64,000 nt of DNA, taken from contig NC_087063.1 of assembly GCF_963678635.1 (NCBI RefSeq), positions 45,302,101-45,366,100 of the forward strand, read 5' to 3'. The notes beneath the pieces were generated by a model that saw only the letters and a list, made by a program, of their open reading frames with translations, made no database searches and was not told the DNA's origin. A program made the translations under genes and the position numbers. Shown one piece after another: positions 41,696-53,011 of this stretch. The stretch is from Symsagittifera roscoffensis (taxonomy: Eukaryota > Xenacoelomorpha > Acoela > Convolutidae). Position 1 is the first letter of the stretch; every line of letters starts with the position of its first letter.

Positions 41696-42249
41696 GCCAA
41701 ATGGCCATTAAGTTGTTAATAGGGAAAGGGTTCGGTTACCTTGTTGCACTATTTTTACGTGAGAGTTACATAAAAATGATATCCGTAAAAATTATGCAAA
41801 AATCACTCACGTAATAATTACGTAGGTGTGTAAAAATTACGGAAGCTAGCGAGCTCGTATAAACGTAAAACGTACAACGAATCAATTTCGACCTGGTCTG
41901 ACCTCGAGAAGACAGGTTTTTGTCTGCTAATTTTCGTGTTTGCTGTCAATTATTGTTGCAAAACTTTGATACTATAGTGGTTTTGTTTGCGTTTTAAGAT
42001 TTATAGTCTGTGTTAATGGTTGAATCTGTTCAGAAATAATCCGATGATTTCTGCATTCAATATCGATTCATTTTGCTGTTTTTTTTCCCGATAAAATCTC
42101 AGTAGGTTGACATTTTTGGAATCCTTTTTTTGAACTACCAAAAAAAACCGATCTACCCTACAACCGCCGAACCCGAATATGAGTGGTAGAAATATGTTCA
42201 CCGACAATGATGAAAATCAAAGGATATACAAACTAGATTGTTTTCTCCA

Positions 42250-42362
42250 TTTGATCCGTGCGGGACACCAGTGCATGACCAACCGCCTCTCTTTCTAGAA
42301 CTTCCTCTTGATTTCTACGCCAGCGGGCTAAGCTGGATACCGGGGTCGAGATCCCGCACAAA
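42250..42362 (+). repeat. Conserved GC-richer module with pol III-like motifs (unit 1)
   Basis: A GC-richer block starting tccgtgcgggacaccagtgc and ending aagctggataccggggtcga-gatcccgc. The end resembles a tRNA A-box/B-box pair (gccagcgggctaagctgg, ggggtcgagatccc), but the two boxes are too close for a normal tRNA. Inverted octamers gtgcggga/tcccgcac flank the module in this unit. It may be a tRNA-derived SINE end. Confidence 0.35.
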
Positions 42363-42984
42363 AACCGCTCAAGACATGAGCGGTTTGAGTGGTTTTCCGG
42401 CAAGATTTGAGCGGTTTGAGCAGTTTGGGCGGTTTGGGCGGTTTTTTTGGAAAAACCGCTCAAACCGCTCAAATCTTGCGGTGATTTTTGAACGGTTTTT
42501 CAAGCAAGATTCGAGCGGTTTTTAAGCGGTTTTTGAGCGGTCTTATAACGAAAACTGATTAAAACCAACAAAAAGGCCTGGAAAGGTAATGTGACGCTAA
42601 AATGCAGTTGAAATATTATCTACAACCCGGGTTGACCTCCATAAACCGAAAATGATTATCTTACATTTCTGCACACCGAAAATGCTTGTCATACAATTAC
42701 CTACATCAAATGTATGGAAAAATGCTAAAAATACAATTTTCATACAATTTCAAAAAACCATTGAAAAAAGATTCAATCTAGTTTCTTCGGCTAATTGAAC
42801 CAAATAAAACAATCTGGTGATGAAAAATAACTATTTTTTTTTTGAAAAAAATAAGTAATTAAGAGTGCTTTTGCTCAATTTAAAGCACCTTGCTCATCAA
42901 AAACGAAAATTTAGTTTGAAGGTAAAACAAATGGTTATCGTACAGTTTCCATATATTAAAGTAAGCACCTCGGCCCGGGTGTCT

Positions 42985-43130
42985 TTCAAGTATCACTCAA
43001 GTATCAACCAATCATCATTCAAGTATCATCCACGTATCATTAAACTATCATTCAAGTATGATTCAAATATCATTCAAGTATCACTCAAGTATCAATCAAG
43101 CATCATTCAAGTATCATCCACTTATCATAA
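42985..43130 (+). repeat. Minisatellite of ~11-13 bp units (unit 1)
   Basis: About eleven imperfect copies of cattcaagtat / catccacgtat. The frame through it gives a meaningless repetitive peptide, so it is not coding. Confidence 0.8.
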
Positions 43131-43159
43131 ACTTGAGTATGAAGAAGCTAAATCAACCG

Positions 43160-43445
43160 CCCAACTTTTCCCTTCATGGGAGGCTAAAACAACTGCCAAA
43201 CACTTGAGATCTGGGAAGCTTCAACAACTGCCCAACAATTGAGTTCTGGGAATTCGGAACATTTGCCCAACACCTGAGTCCCGGAAGCCAAAACAAGTGT
43301 CAAACACTTGAAACTTCTGAAGCTAAAACAATTGCCCAAAATTTTGACTCTTCTGAAGCTAAAACAATTGCCCAAAATTTGAGTCCTGTCAAGCTGAAAC
43401 AACTGCCCAACACTTGTGTCCTAGGAAGCTAAAACCACTGCAAAC
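43160..43445 (+). repeat. Minisatellite of ~38-42 bp units (unit 1)
   Basis: Six to seven diverged copies of a unit of the form gaagctaaaacaactgcccaacacttgagtc. The unit 2 counterpart is shorter. Confidence 0.7.
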
Positions 43446-44647
43446 AATTGATAAACCGTTCAAAAACCGCTCAAACCGCTCATTTTCAAGCAAGATTTTG
43501 AGAGTAATTGTCTAAAAAAACCGCTCAAACCGCTCAAATCTTAATGATTTAGAAAAAAACATATATGCACACATACATACATACATACACATACTTACAT
43601 ATTTTCCAGTGGTTATTTTGCTCGAGCACTTTGCTATAGGTCAAGACATCAAAAAAAAATCTTGCTTGAGTTGAGAACGGTTGAGCCCATTTTTAAAATT
43701 CCCGGGTTGACCAAAAATGCTTGTCCTACAATTTCCATATAAGACAAAAAATGTTTATCTTACAATTTCCATATGTGAAAAAATGTTAATCTTACTCCAT
43801 ATATGAAAAAATCCTTATGCTAGAGTTTTTTTTACAATTTTTTGATTCTATGAAACTGTAGAAATTTATAAGGTAAGCATTTTTTTTTATATATGGAAAT
43901 TGTAGGTCAAGCATTTTTGGTCAACCCGGGAATTTAAAAAATGTGCTCAACCGTTCTCAACTCAAGCACAATTTTTTTCGATGTCTTGAACTAAAACAAT
44001 GTGAGCTACTTTTTTCAAATGCTCGAGCAAAATAATCACTGGAAAAAATGTAAGTATGTGTATGTATGTATGTATGTATGTATTTATAAAAATTATTTTT
44101 TAAAATTCTTTTTAAATTCATTAAGATTTGAGCGGTTTGAGCGGATTTTTTAGACGATTACGCCGCTCAAAATCTTGCTTGAAAATGAGCCGTTTGAGCG
44201 AGTTTTGAACGATTTATCTAAAACACCGCTCAAAAACCGCGCAAGGTTTGAACGGTTTTGAGCGGTTTATTCAAAAAGACCGCTCAAAAACCGCGCAAGA
44301 TTTGAGCAGTTTTTGAGCGGTTTATCTAGAAAAACTGCTCAAAAAGCAATCAAATCTTGCGCGGTTTTTGAAATGTTTTTTTTTGGATAAACCGCTCAAA
44401 ACCGTTCAAATCTTGCGCGGTTTTTGGGCGATTTTTTTAGAGAATCCGTTCAAAAACCGCTCAAACCGCTCATTTTGAAGCAAGATTTCGAGCGTAATTG
44501 TCTAAACAAACCGCTCAAACCGCTCAAATCTTGCTTCAAATTAGGTGAAAAATCTCGACTCGGGTATAACGGAAAATCTAGTTACGGAAAAAACGAAAAA
44601 AAAAGATATAACGGAAAAAACATCGAGTATAAGCTGGCTACAAACGG

Positions 44648-44785
44648 AGGCCTTTTCAGAAGTCGAGAGAGACGTTTTTGGGCGTCGAGAGAGGCCTTTT
44701 TGGGTGTCCACGGCTCTTTTCAGGGTTCGAGAGAGACCTTTTCAGGTGTCGACAGAGACCTTTTCAGATGTCAAGTGAGGTTTTT
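44648..44785 (+). repeat. Tandem repeat of ~24 bp units (unit 1)
   Basis: Five to six copies of gagagaccttttcaggtgtcga variants. A matching array lies at 51,346-51,475 in unit 2. Confidence 0.75.
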
Positions 44786-45448
44786 GAGGCAAGTGGTATT
44801 GTCTGTGCCTGTTTTTGTACCATAGAAGAGGGATTTGGGTGGACTAAAAGGTGATAGAAGATACTTCTGGAGTCGTGGTAATCAACGTCAGACCCGAAAA
44901 AAAAGTTCGAAAACTTGTAAGACGCATATTTGTAGCTCAGTTGTCTCTGCAAAACTATGAGAGTGCTTCTTATAAATTTTGGCGATTTATGTATTTTTAC
45001 AAATCAGCCATTACATAAAATTGCCAAACTTTGATCTTTGATGTGTTTGACAGGGCACACAAAAATAGCCTTTGATTAAACAAAAAAATCTATGAAACCC
45101 GAAATCCTTATTTGTGAAAAAACGAACCCAAGCCGACCCGATAGACAAAACTTTTGAAATTTTTAAAAAGTTTTGGCGAAAAATTGAAAAAAAAAACTAA
45201 AAATTTCCTTAAATCAATTAATTTGTTGCCAACGTGATCAAAATCAAAAACACAAACTAAATTTTCCAAAAACAACTTGAAAAACTGCCACAAGCACGTA
45301 TGGGTTGCTTAACTTAACGATCTGATAGACCCGTAGCTTCATATTAAGTCAATCCCTTTCAACTCCGGTTTCTTCCGCGAGGGTGTTGGATTCTCAAAAT
45401 CTGGTTGACTGGACTTTTTTCGTTCTATTTTGTCATATGAGTCATAAA

Positions 45449-46063
45449 TGTACATCCTAGCCGCTAGTTTGTTAAGTCACGCACTCGAAACCCTGCCTTT
45501 AACAGCACAAAAACGTACTTCTAGTACTTGTCTCTCTATTCCTAGCTTAAGTCTTAATTATAACGTAGTAAAACAGCGAAAAACTGACGGTTCAAAACAA
45601 TTTAAAAATTTACTTATCTAATAGGACTTATATAGTATTCTGGCACGATGTTATTTTTAATTCTGTCATTCAACATCGTAGTAATCATAATCGAGCTCTC
45701 CAGCAGAACTGAACACTTAATATCCTATTTCAACATAAACATAATATAATCGCTATTATCTACTGTCAGCGCACTGGTACGCCGGTTTTAAATATTTTCC
45801 TAGGTACATCTGGTATATTGGTATTAAGTATAACGAAAGATCTTATATCAAACAGAAAACCTAGGGATGAGCCTTCATTTCGCCGATATCTTGAACCTCA
45901 CCAAGAAGCTCAACTTGAGTTCAAAACATTCACAATAGTTAGACGGTACTATAAAAAGTTACAGTTTCTCAAACATAAGAAGGCCAAGCCGTCTCAGAAA
46001 AAGCGTAGAGGGGAAACAAACCGCCGTAATAGCTGCCTTAGCAGCCCAATCTCAGTAAACTGA
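45449..46063 (+). pseudogene. Conserved ORF upstream of BEL/Pao gag (copy B)
   Basis: It starts at ATG 45,449 (MYILAASLLSHALETLPLTA) with IPSLSLNYN, then a frame change leads to FWHDVIFNSVIQHRSNHN, AIIYCQRTGTPVLN and TSGILVLSITKDLISNRK, and a Lys/Arg-rich end (46,000-46,063). Position (ending ~230 bases before the gag ATG) and motif order match copy A at 32,742 and copy C at 52,165. This copy keeps the YCQRTGTP strand without a stop but is frame-broken near 45,620-45,760. Confidence 0.6.
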
Positions 46064-46293
46064 ATTATAAATAATTGTAATTTAAATTTGTGACTATTTC
46101 TGTTCCCTTTTCACCGATCGCCTTAAATCCTAAGTTGTCTACCCTTTTTTTAGTAAAGTAAAATGTGACGATCAAATCGAAACTCCGGTTTATTTTGTGT
46201 ACGTGTGGGGAGTAAAATCACACTTGAATGGAACAACCATTTTTTCGGAAAGTCCTCTTGTACACTTTTTCTAGCTGAGTTTAAGTTGTAGTC

Positions 46294-46674
46294 ATGCCAG
46301 ACAAGCACACTCAAATAATCAATAAGTCTTTTGAGAGACTAAGAAGGTATGAAGAGGAGTTTTATCAACATCATAATAAACTCAGAGACTCTTTCCAATC
46401 AAATGTAAGAGCAGTTAAAGTTGAAAGGCTGATCAGTCAGTGCAAAGCAGCATTAGAAAACGCTCTAAAAAAGAATGACGAAATATGTAGCCTCGCTGAT
46501 CACACTGTTGAGCGGAGTAAAGCGCTGGAGGATCTTGAGTTGTGGTTGAAGAGCATAACTGAAGCCTACGACATGCTGCTGAATGAAACACAGAATTATT
46601 TACAACGAGTGAAACTTTGCGTTTGGACTCTGGAGATGAAAAGTCACAAACATCGAAACCTTCTTCCATCTTAA
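46294..46674 (+). CDS. BEL/Pao Gag N-terminal domain (copy B)
   Basis: A 126-residue open frame from ATG 46,294. It is alpha-helical and charged, with RLISQCKAALENALKKNDEI matching in style the copy A segment FCLQKILEKNDELKSLSMHS, so I read it as the same Gag N-terminal helical domain. Downstream (46,745-47,040) a coiled-coil part (EEIERQSEAAIRLKQKPKEL-like in shifting frames) and a basic part are broken. It could still be translated as a short peptide. Confidence 0.5.
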   Translation: MPDKHTQIINKSFERLRRYEEEFYQHHNKLRDSFQSNVRAVKVERLISQCKAALENALKKNDEICSLADHTVERSKALEDLELWLKSITEAYDMLLNETQNYLQRVKLCVWTLEMKSHKHRNLLPS

Positions 46675-47199
46675 ACAGATCAACCCGCTACACCTCAACA
46701 CAATCTAAGGCTGCTTCAATGGCCTCATGTCAACGCAGACTGAAACTATAAATAACAAAATTGCGCTGCGAGGAAATTGAAAGGCAGAGCGAGGCTGCTA
46801 TTCGCCTTAAGCAAAAACCAAAAGAGTTGGAACTGGGAATTTTGTCGAAAACAATCAAAGGAAGTTGATTGAGGCAAAAATGGTCGGAGCTTAGCTCGAG
46901 AACGATGAATCGGAGATCGAACTTGACATGAAAAAAACTGTTTTGCCATCATGCACCAGTAACAAGGTTTACCCTCAGGCTCGAACGAAAGACTGGGTGG
47001 ATGTCGCCATCGTGAATCAGTCATCTGACTGGTTTTAACGTAACACTTCAAAATATTTTACAACCGCAAAACAATTGACAAATTGACAATCATCTACGTT
47101 TCGGGTCACAACTTATCCGGAAATCTATTTCTTTTTTGTTCAAACATACTTCAACACAACAGATGCACCGACGCCAGCATCAGCTGAACCCCTCACCGC

Positions 47200-47962
47200 C
47201 CACTATTCTCAAATGAAAATCTGCTTCCGTCACCACTACCGCCCGCTCCCCCGCTTTCTCCAGCAACTGTCACTTATTCAAACGCAGGATTAACACTGGA
47301 AGCTTCGCATGTGACAGCTCTAGTAAACGCACCTGTATATATGTCATCTCAGCCATTGAACGTAACTTCAAGTATCCCTCCACATTCAAGTATCGCTCAG
47401 CCAACATGCTTCGAATCGATACAACTGACCTTGGTTGTCCGCATTTTGGTCATTACGTACCAAATATGACTAACTGGAGGCTTGCTCCCTCAAAATCTGC
47501 ACTTGGTTCTGTTGCTAAAATTTGTGCACCACACTTGGGACCTTTTGCATCCTTCACATCAATAATGCAGCCATCCGATTCTAAAAATTCATACAAAGGT
47601 GGTGGAATTGTTTACTACAACCCACAAATACACGGCCAACCAGCACGACCTTTGCCACAAGCATTTCCATCTGTGTATGCTGCGCCGCCTTTTGTACCAG
47701 CAATAGTTGTGCAGCCGCATCACTTTGCTTCTCCTCGTATCAATCATTGTCTGATACGATAACCGTACATGATTTAAGTTACGTGCTCACCGTTACTCGA
47801 AATGATCCCTTAACGCAATAGAAACATGCCCAATAGAACGGTGACCCACTCCAATGGTACGAACGGATTGGGCAGTTCAGAAGTGCTGTGGACTCACAAA
47901 ACTTGTCCGATGATGTTAAATTAATATACCTGAAAACTTTAGTCACCGGTGAAGCAAAAACT
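47200..47962 (+). pseudogene. BEL/Pao Gag Pro-rich linker and start of capsid (copy B)
   Basis: A Pro/Ser/Gln-rich linker (MSSQPLNVTSSIPPHSSIAQ at 47,341, then frame 47,406-47,762 with YYNPQIHGQPARPLPQAFPS) leads to the capsid start (QWYERIGQFRSAVDSQNLSD near 47,850, VKLIYLKT). It is cut at about 47,962 by the 1.2-kb deletion. Confidence 0.5.
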
Positions 47963-48245
47963 GCTCAAGATGTCTATGAGTAAATCTCTCCACTTGAGTA
48001 CTGCCAGGATTAAAGTCAGAAAGCTCCTTTGGCATTCGTCTTGCCATCGATTGGGTCTTAATTGGACCTCTTCTTTCCTCCAGTAATTCACTTCTATCTT
48101 GCTTAAAATGCGATATCGATGATGAGAAGGTTACATACACGTATTGGTCCCAATTCCAGGGTCCTTTATTTAGGATTAGGGATTTATTTTTTGAAAACAT
48201 TTTCAGAAAAAAAAAGAATAAGAGAAAAATAGAAAAATCAACCAA
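47963..48245 (+). pseudogene. BEL/Pao pre-RT fragment (copy B)
   Basis: Directly after the deletion point the sequence corresponds to the segment between protease and RT (QDVYE-ISPLEYCQD, then APLA-like and LIGPLLSSSNSL-like parts). The RT itself is missing: the copy ends near 48,190, where A-rich DNA and the palindromic array begin. Confidence 0.5.
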
Positions 48246-48399
48246 TGAGTGGCAGTAGAAAAAAATATTTCCTTTCAGCTTGACTATTTTGTTTTCACTG
48301 TAAAATCAGTTTAAAAAGTGGGAAGGAAAACCTTGCTTAAAATTGGAAAAAAAAAGTGGGATAAAAAGCGCCGTCTTTTACTGCTCGCTTTATACGTTG

Positions 48400-48960
48400 C
48401 ATAGTGCCGTTCACATATTGTGAACCGATTTTTGCAAAGTTTAACAATTTCATGTATAAAGTATTAGATTAACTTTTTGTGAACCGAAATTTTCAACGTT
48501 TAAGAATTTGTTCTCTCCATGAATGGTTAAGAAATTTTGATCACGAAATGTGAACAGATTTAAGATATGTATAAAAAAAATTGAAAGAAAAAAAAATTAA
48601 CCAGGAGAGAGTGAATAAGTATGCCTGTTTGTGGTTGGTCAATTGAAACCTTGTACTCTGATTGGTCAATTGTGGTGTCATTTTGCAAATCTTCTTTGTA
48701 AGGAAAAAACAATTTTTTTCCAAAAGACATAATTTTATTTGCCTTCTTTTATTTGGTTGCCTTCTTTCAATTCAAAAAAAAAATTATCCCTGCTAAAAAT
48801 TTTCAACTAGTTTATACACAGAATAAAACTGTTCACACTTTCCGAACCAATATTTTCATTGCTTAACAACTTGGTCTCCCTATGCATGCTTAAGAAAATT
48901 TGTTCTCAGTATGTGAACAGATTGAAAACATGTATAAGAAAATCAAAATAAAAATAAATT
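48400..48960. repeat. Palindrome-bearing tandem monomers (unit 1)
   Basis: About one and a half monomers of a ~360-bp repeat. Landmarks are gttcacatattgtgaac (48,412), tcacgaaatgtgaacag (48,541) and tgttctcagtatgtgaacag (48,901), each near a ggtcaattg...gattggtcaatt phrase. Equivalent to the start of the larger array at 56.3 kb. Confidence 0.65.
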
Positions 48961-48983
48961 AAAAGAAAATTGTTTTCTCGACT

Positions 48984-49095
48984 TGGTCCGTGCGGGACAC
49001 CAGTGCACGACCAACCGCCTCTTTTTCTAGAACTTCTTCTTGAATTCTAGGCCAGCGGGCTAAGCTGGATACCCGGGTCGAGATCCCGCTCAAAA
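48984..49095 (+). repeat. Conserved GC-richer module with pol III-like motifs (unit 2)
   Basis: Copy of the 42,250-42,362 module. Here the B-box-like part reads cccgggtcgagatcccgctc and the terminal octamer has changed to tcccgctc, so the flanking inverted repeat is no longer perfect. Confidence 0.35.
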
Positions 49096-49721
49096 ACCGC
49101 TCAAGATATGAGCGGTTTGAGTGGTTTTCCAGCAAGATTTGAGCGGTTTGAGCAGTGTGGGCGGTTTGGGCGTTTTTTTTCTCAAACCGCTCAAATCTTG
49201 CTTAAAAAACCGCTCAAAAACCGCTCATTACTTGCGGTGATTTTTGAACGGTTTTTCAAACCAGATTCGAGCGGTTTTTGAGCGGTCTTATAAAGAAAAC
49301 TGATTAAAACCAACAAAAAGACCTGGAAAGGTAATGTGACGCTAAGATGCAGTTGAAATACTATCTACAACCCGGGTTGACCTCCATAAACCGAAAATGC
49401 TAATCTTACATTTCCCCATACCGAAAATGCTTATCATACAATTACCTACATCAAATGTATGGAAAAATGCTAAAAATATAATTTTCATACAATTTCAAAA
49501 ACCATAGAAAAAAGATTCAATCTTGTTTCTTCGGCTATTTGAACCAAATAAAACAATCTGGTGATGAAAAACAACTTTTTTTTTTGAAAAAAAAAGTAAT
49601 TAAGAGTGTTTCTGCTCAATTTAAAGCACCTTGCTCATCAAAAACGAAAATTTAGTTTGAAGGTAAAAAAATGGTTATCATACAGTTTCCATTTAATAAA
49701 GTAAGCACCTCGGCCCGGGTG

Positions 49722-49870
49722 TCATTCAAGTATCACTCAAGTATCAACCAGGCATCATTCAAGTATCATCCACGTATCATTAAACTACCATTCAAGTATG
49801 ATTCAAATACCATTCAAGTATCACTCAAGTATCAATCAAGCATCATTCAAGTATCATCCACGTATCATTA
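49722..49870 (+). repeat. Minisatellite of ~11-13 bp units (unit 2)
   Basis: The same cattcaagtat array in unit 2, with nearly the same copy number. Confidence 0.8.
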
Positions 49871-49884
49871 ACTTGAGTATGAAG

Positions 49885-50106
49885 AAGCTAAATCAACTGC
49901 CCAACACTTCCCTTCTCGCCCAACAATTGAGTTCTGGGAAGCCGGAACATTTTCCAACACCTCAGTCCGGGAAGCCAAATCAATTGTCAAACACTTTAGT
50001 CTTCTGAAGCTAAAACAATTGCTCAAAATTTGAGTCCTGTCAAGCTGAAACAACTGCCCAACACAAGTGCTAGTGACCTAGGAAGCTAAAACCACTGCAA
50101 ACAATT
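49885..50106 (+). repeat. Minisatellite of ~38-42 bp units (unit 2)
   Basis: A contracted version of the 43,160 array with about five copies. It shows copy-number change since the segmental duplication. Confidence 0.7.
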
Positions 50107-51345
50107 GATAAACCGTTCAAAACTGTTCAAACCGCTCATTTTCAAGCAAGATTTTGAGCGTAATTGTCTAAAAAAACCGCTCAAACCGCTCAAATCTTAA
50201 TGATTTAAAAAAAAATTAAAAAACAATTTTTATTCATACATACATACATACATACATACATACATGCATACATACATACACATACTTACATATTTTCCAG
50301 TGGTTATTTTGCTCGAGCACTTAAAAAAAGTCGCTCACACTGCTTTAGGTCAAGACATCAAAAAAAATCTTGCTTGAGTTGAGAACGGTTGAGCACATTT
50401 TTTAAATTCCCGGTTTGACCAAAAATGCTTGTCCTACAATTTCCATATAAGACAAAATGTTCATCCTACAATTTCCATATGTGAAAAAATGTTAATCTTA
50501 CTCCATATATGAAAAAATGCTTATGCTAGAGTTTTTTACAATTTTTTGAGTCTATGAAACTGTAGAACTTTATAGGATAAGCATTTTTCTATATATGGAA
50601 ATTGTAGGTCAAGCATTTTGGGTCAACCCGGGAATTTAAAAAATGTGCTCAACCGTTCTCAACTCAGGCATAATTTTTTTCGATGTCTTGAACTAAAACA
50701 ATGTGAGCGACTTTTTTCAAATGCTCGAGCAAAATAACCACTGGAAAATATGTAAGTATGTGTATGTATGTATGTATAAAAATTATTTTTTTAATTTTTT
50801 TTAAATTCATTAAGATTTGAGCGGTTGGAGCGGATTTTGTAGACAATTACGCCGCTCAAAATTTTGCTTAAAAATGAGCGGTTTGAGCGGTTTGAGCGGT
50901 TTTTGAAAGGTTTATCTAAAAAACCGCTCAAAAACCGCGCAAGGTTTGAACGGTTTTGAGCGGTTTATTCAAAAAAACCGCTCAAAAACCGCGGAAGATT
51001 TTAGCGGTTTTTGAGCGGTTTATCTAGAAAAACTGATCAAAAAGCAATCAAGTCTTGCGCGGTTTTTGAGCTGTTTTTTTTTGGATAAACCGCTCAAAAC
51101 CGTTCAAATCTTGCGCGGTTTTTGGGCAATTTTTTTAGAGAATCCGTTCAAAAACCGCTCAAACCGCTAATTTTGAAGCAAGATTTCGAGCGTAATTGTC
51201 TAAACAAACCTCTCAAACCGCTCAAATCTTGCTTCAAATTAGGTGAAAATCTCGACTCGGGTATAGCGGGAAAATCTAGTTACGGAAAAAACAAAAAAAA
51301 AGGATATAACGGAAAAAACATCGAGTATAAGCTGGCTACAAACGG

Positions 51346-51475
51346 AGGCCTTTTCAGAAGTCGAGAGAGACATTTTTGGGCGTCGAGAGAGGCCTTTTCG
51401 GGTGTCGAGGGGGTCTTTTCAGGGTTCGAGAGAGACCTTTTCAGGTGTCGACAGAGACCTTTTCAGATGTCAAGT
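51346..51475 (+). repeat. Tandem repeat of ~24 bp units (unit 2)
   Basis: Counterpart of the 44,648-44,785 array, with small differences between monomers. Confidence 0.75.
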
Positions 51476-52164
51476 GAGGTTTTTGAGGCAAGTGGTATTG
51501 TCTGTGCCTGTTTCTGTACCATAGAAGAGGGATTTGGGTGGACTAAAAGGTGATAGAAGATACTTCTGGAGTCGTCGTGTTAATCAACGTCAGACCCGAA
51601 AAAAAACTTCGAAAACTTGTAAGACGCATACTTTTAGCTCAATTGTCTCTGCAAAACTATGAGAGTGCTACTTATAAATTTTGGCGAGTTATATATTTTT
51701 ACAAATCAGCCATTACATAAAAGTGCCAAACTTTGATCTTTCATGTGTTTGACAGCGCACACAAAAAATAGCTCTTGATTAAACGGAAAAACCTATAAAA
51801 CCCAAAATCCTTAAATGCGAAAAAAAAACGAACCCAGGGCGACCCGATAGACAAAACTTTTGAAATTTTTCAAAAGTTTTGGCGAAAAATTGAAAAAAAA
51901 ATAAAATTTTTCCTAAATCAATTAATTTGTTGCAAATGTTATCAAAATCAAAAACACAAACTAAAATTTCCGCAAAAAAGTTGAAAAACTGCCATAAGAA
52001 CGTATGGGTTGCTTAACTTAACGAACTGATAGACCCGTAGCTTCATATTAAGTCAATCCCTTTCAACTCCGATTTCTTCCGCGAAAGTGTTGGATTCTCA
52101 AAATCTGGTTGACTGAATTTCCATCTTTTTTTCGTTCTATGTCGTCAAATGAGTCATAAATGTA

Positions 52165-52783
52165 CATCCTAGCCGCTAGTTCGTTAAGTCACGCACTCGA
52201 AACCCTGCCTTTAACAGCACAAAAACGTACTTCTGGTACTTGTCTCGCTATTCCTAGCTTAAGTCTTAAGTATAACGTAGTAAACCAGCAAAAAACTGAC
52301 TATTCAAAACAATTTAAAAATTTACTTATCTAAAAGGACTTATATAGTATTCTGGCACGATGTTATTTTTAATTCTGTCATTCAACATCGTAAAAATAAT
52401 AATCGAGCTCTCCAGCAGAACTGAACACTTAATATCCTATTCAACATAAACATAATATAATCGCTATTATCTACTGTCAGCGCACTGGTAGGCCGGTTTT
52501 AAATGATTTCCTAGGTAAATCTGGTATATTGGTATTAAGTATAACGAAAGATCTTATATCAAACAGAAAACCTAAGGATGAGCCTTCATTTCGCCAATAT
52601 CTTGAACCTCACCAAGAAGATCAACTTGAGTTCAAAACATTCACAATAGTTAGACGGTACTATAAAAAAATTACAGTTTCTCAAAGATAAGAAGGCAAAG
52701 TCGTCTCAGAAAAAACGTAGAGGGGAAACAAACCGCCGTAATAGCTGCCTTAGCAGCCAAATGCCAAATCTAAGTAAACTGAA
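52165..52783 (+). pseudogene. Conserved ORF upstream of BEL/Pao gag (copy C)
   Basis: Unit 2 copy of the upstream ORF (MYILAASSLSHALETLPLTA, then KRTSGTCLAIPSLSLKYN). The WHDVIFN, HR, ATG-independent YCQRTG-like and LISNRK segments follow in shifted frames. It carries an extra A-run frameshift near 52,665 and ends in a basic tail, like copy B. Confidence 0.55.
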
Positions 52784-53011
52784 TTATAAATAATTGTAAT
52801 TTAAATTTGTGACTATTTCTGTTCCCTTTTCACCGATCGCCTTAAATCCTAAGTTGTCTACCTTTTTTTAGTAAAGTAAAGTGTGACGATCAAATCAAAA
52901 CTCCGGTTTATTTTGTGTACGTGTGGGGACTGACATCACACTTGACTTGAACAACCATTTTTTCGGAAAGTCCTTATTTACACTTTTTCTAGCTGAGTTC
53001 AAGTTGTAGTC

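Larger units (their letters stand above)
39996..42237. other. Non-coding region after the BEL/Pao element
   Basis: No gene supported. It probably contains the 3' LTR (the sequence after the purine tract at 39,967-39,980) and unrelated AT-rich DNA. Two RNA polymerase III-like motifs are present (40,086 and 41,617). At about 41,755-41,835 the phrase aaaattacg/acgtgagag recurs in both orientations (cgtaaaaattatgcaaaaatcactcacgtaataattacgt). Confidence 0.4.
42361..44545. repeat. Foldback structure of GAGCGGTTT repeats (unit 1)
   Basis: Short repeats of the type gagcggttt / aaaccgctc (often aaaccgctcaaatcttg) occupy 42,361-42,545, 43,455-43,540 and 44,125-44,545. Between them long inverted arms pair: about 43,455-43,745 (aaccgctcaaatctta, acatacatac, ttccagtggttattttgctc, gttgagaacggttgag, cccgggttgacc) and about 43,888-44,225 as the reverse complement, around a ~140-base spacer. 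This is a foldback-type element with arms made of tandem subrepeats. Long frames here (such as 44,424-44,825) are repeat translations. Confidence 0.7.
42238..48970 (+). repeat. Large tandem segmental duplication, unit 1
   Basis: The whole unit recurs in the same order and orientation at 48,971-56,893 with offsets of about 6,700-6,735 until 47,962 and 7,900 afterwards. It starts ttgttttctc..ttg.tccgtgcggg and contains a pol III-like module, foldback repeats, minisatellites and a BEL/Pao gag remnant with upstream ORF. Compared with unit 2 it has lost about 1.2 kb (at 47,962). Confidence 0.9.
49085..51240. repeat. Foldback structure of GAGCGGTTT repeats (unit 2)
   Basis: Copy of the foldback. 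Subrepeats lie at 49,085-49,290, 50,107-50,200 and 50,815-51,240. Inverted arms are about 50,107-50,445 and 50,590-50,930. The central microsatellites are longer on the left (tacatacata, 50,236-50,283) and shorter on the right than in unit 1, as expected for independent slippage. Confidence 0.7.

Noticed and set aside
42865..43242. 125-residue frame through 42,985-43,130
   Set aside because: Mostly the cattcaagtat minisatellite; the product is a YHSSI-type repeat.
43160..43445. CRISPR-like array of direct repeats
   Set aside because: The units are contiguous, diverged minisatellite repeats without unique spacers, in a eukaryotic repeat context with no cas genes.
44424..44825. 133-residue plus-strand frame (and its copy at 51,122-51,553)
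   Set aside because: It is a translation of the GAGCGGTTT foldback repeats and the 24-bp minisatellite; the peptide is repetitive and follows the repeat period.
45108..45293. Minus-strand frame of 61 residues
   Set aside because: Phe/Leu/Lys-rich translation of A-rich DNA, not preserved as a frame in unit 2.
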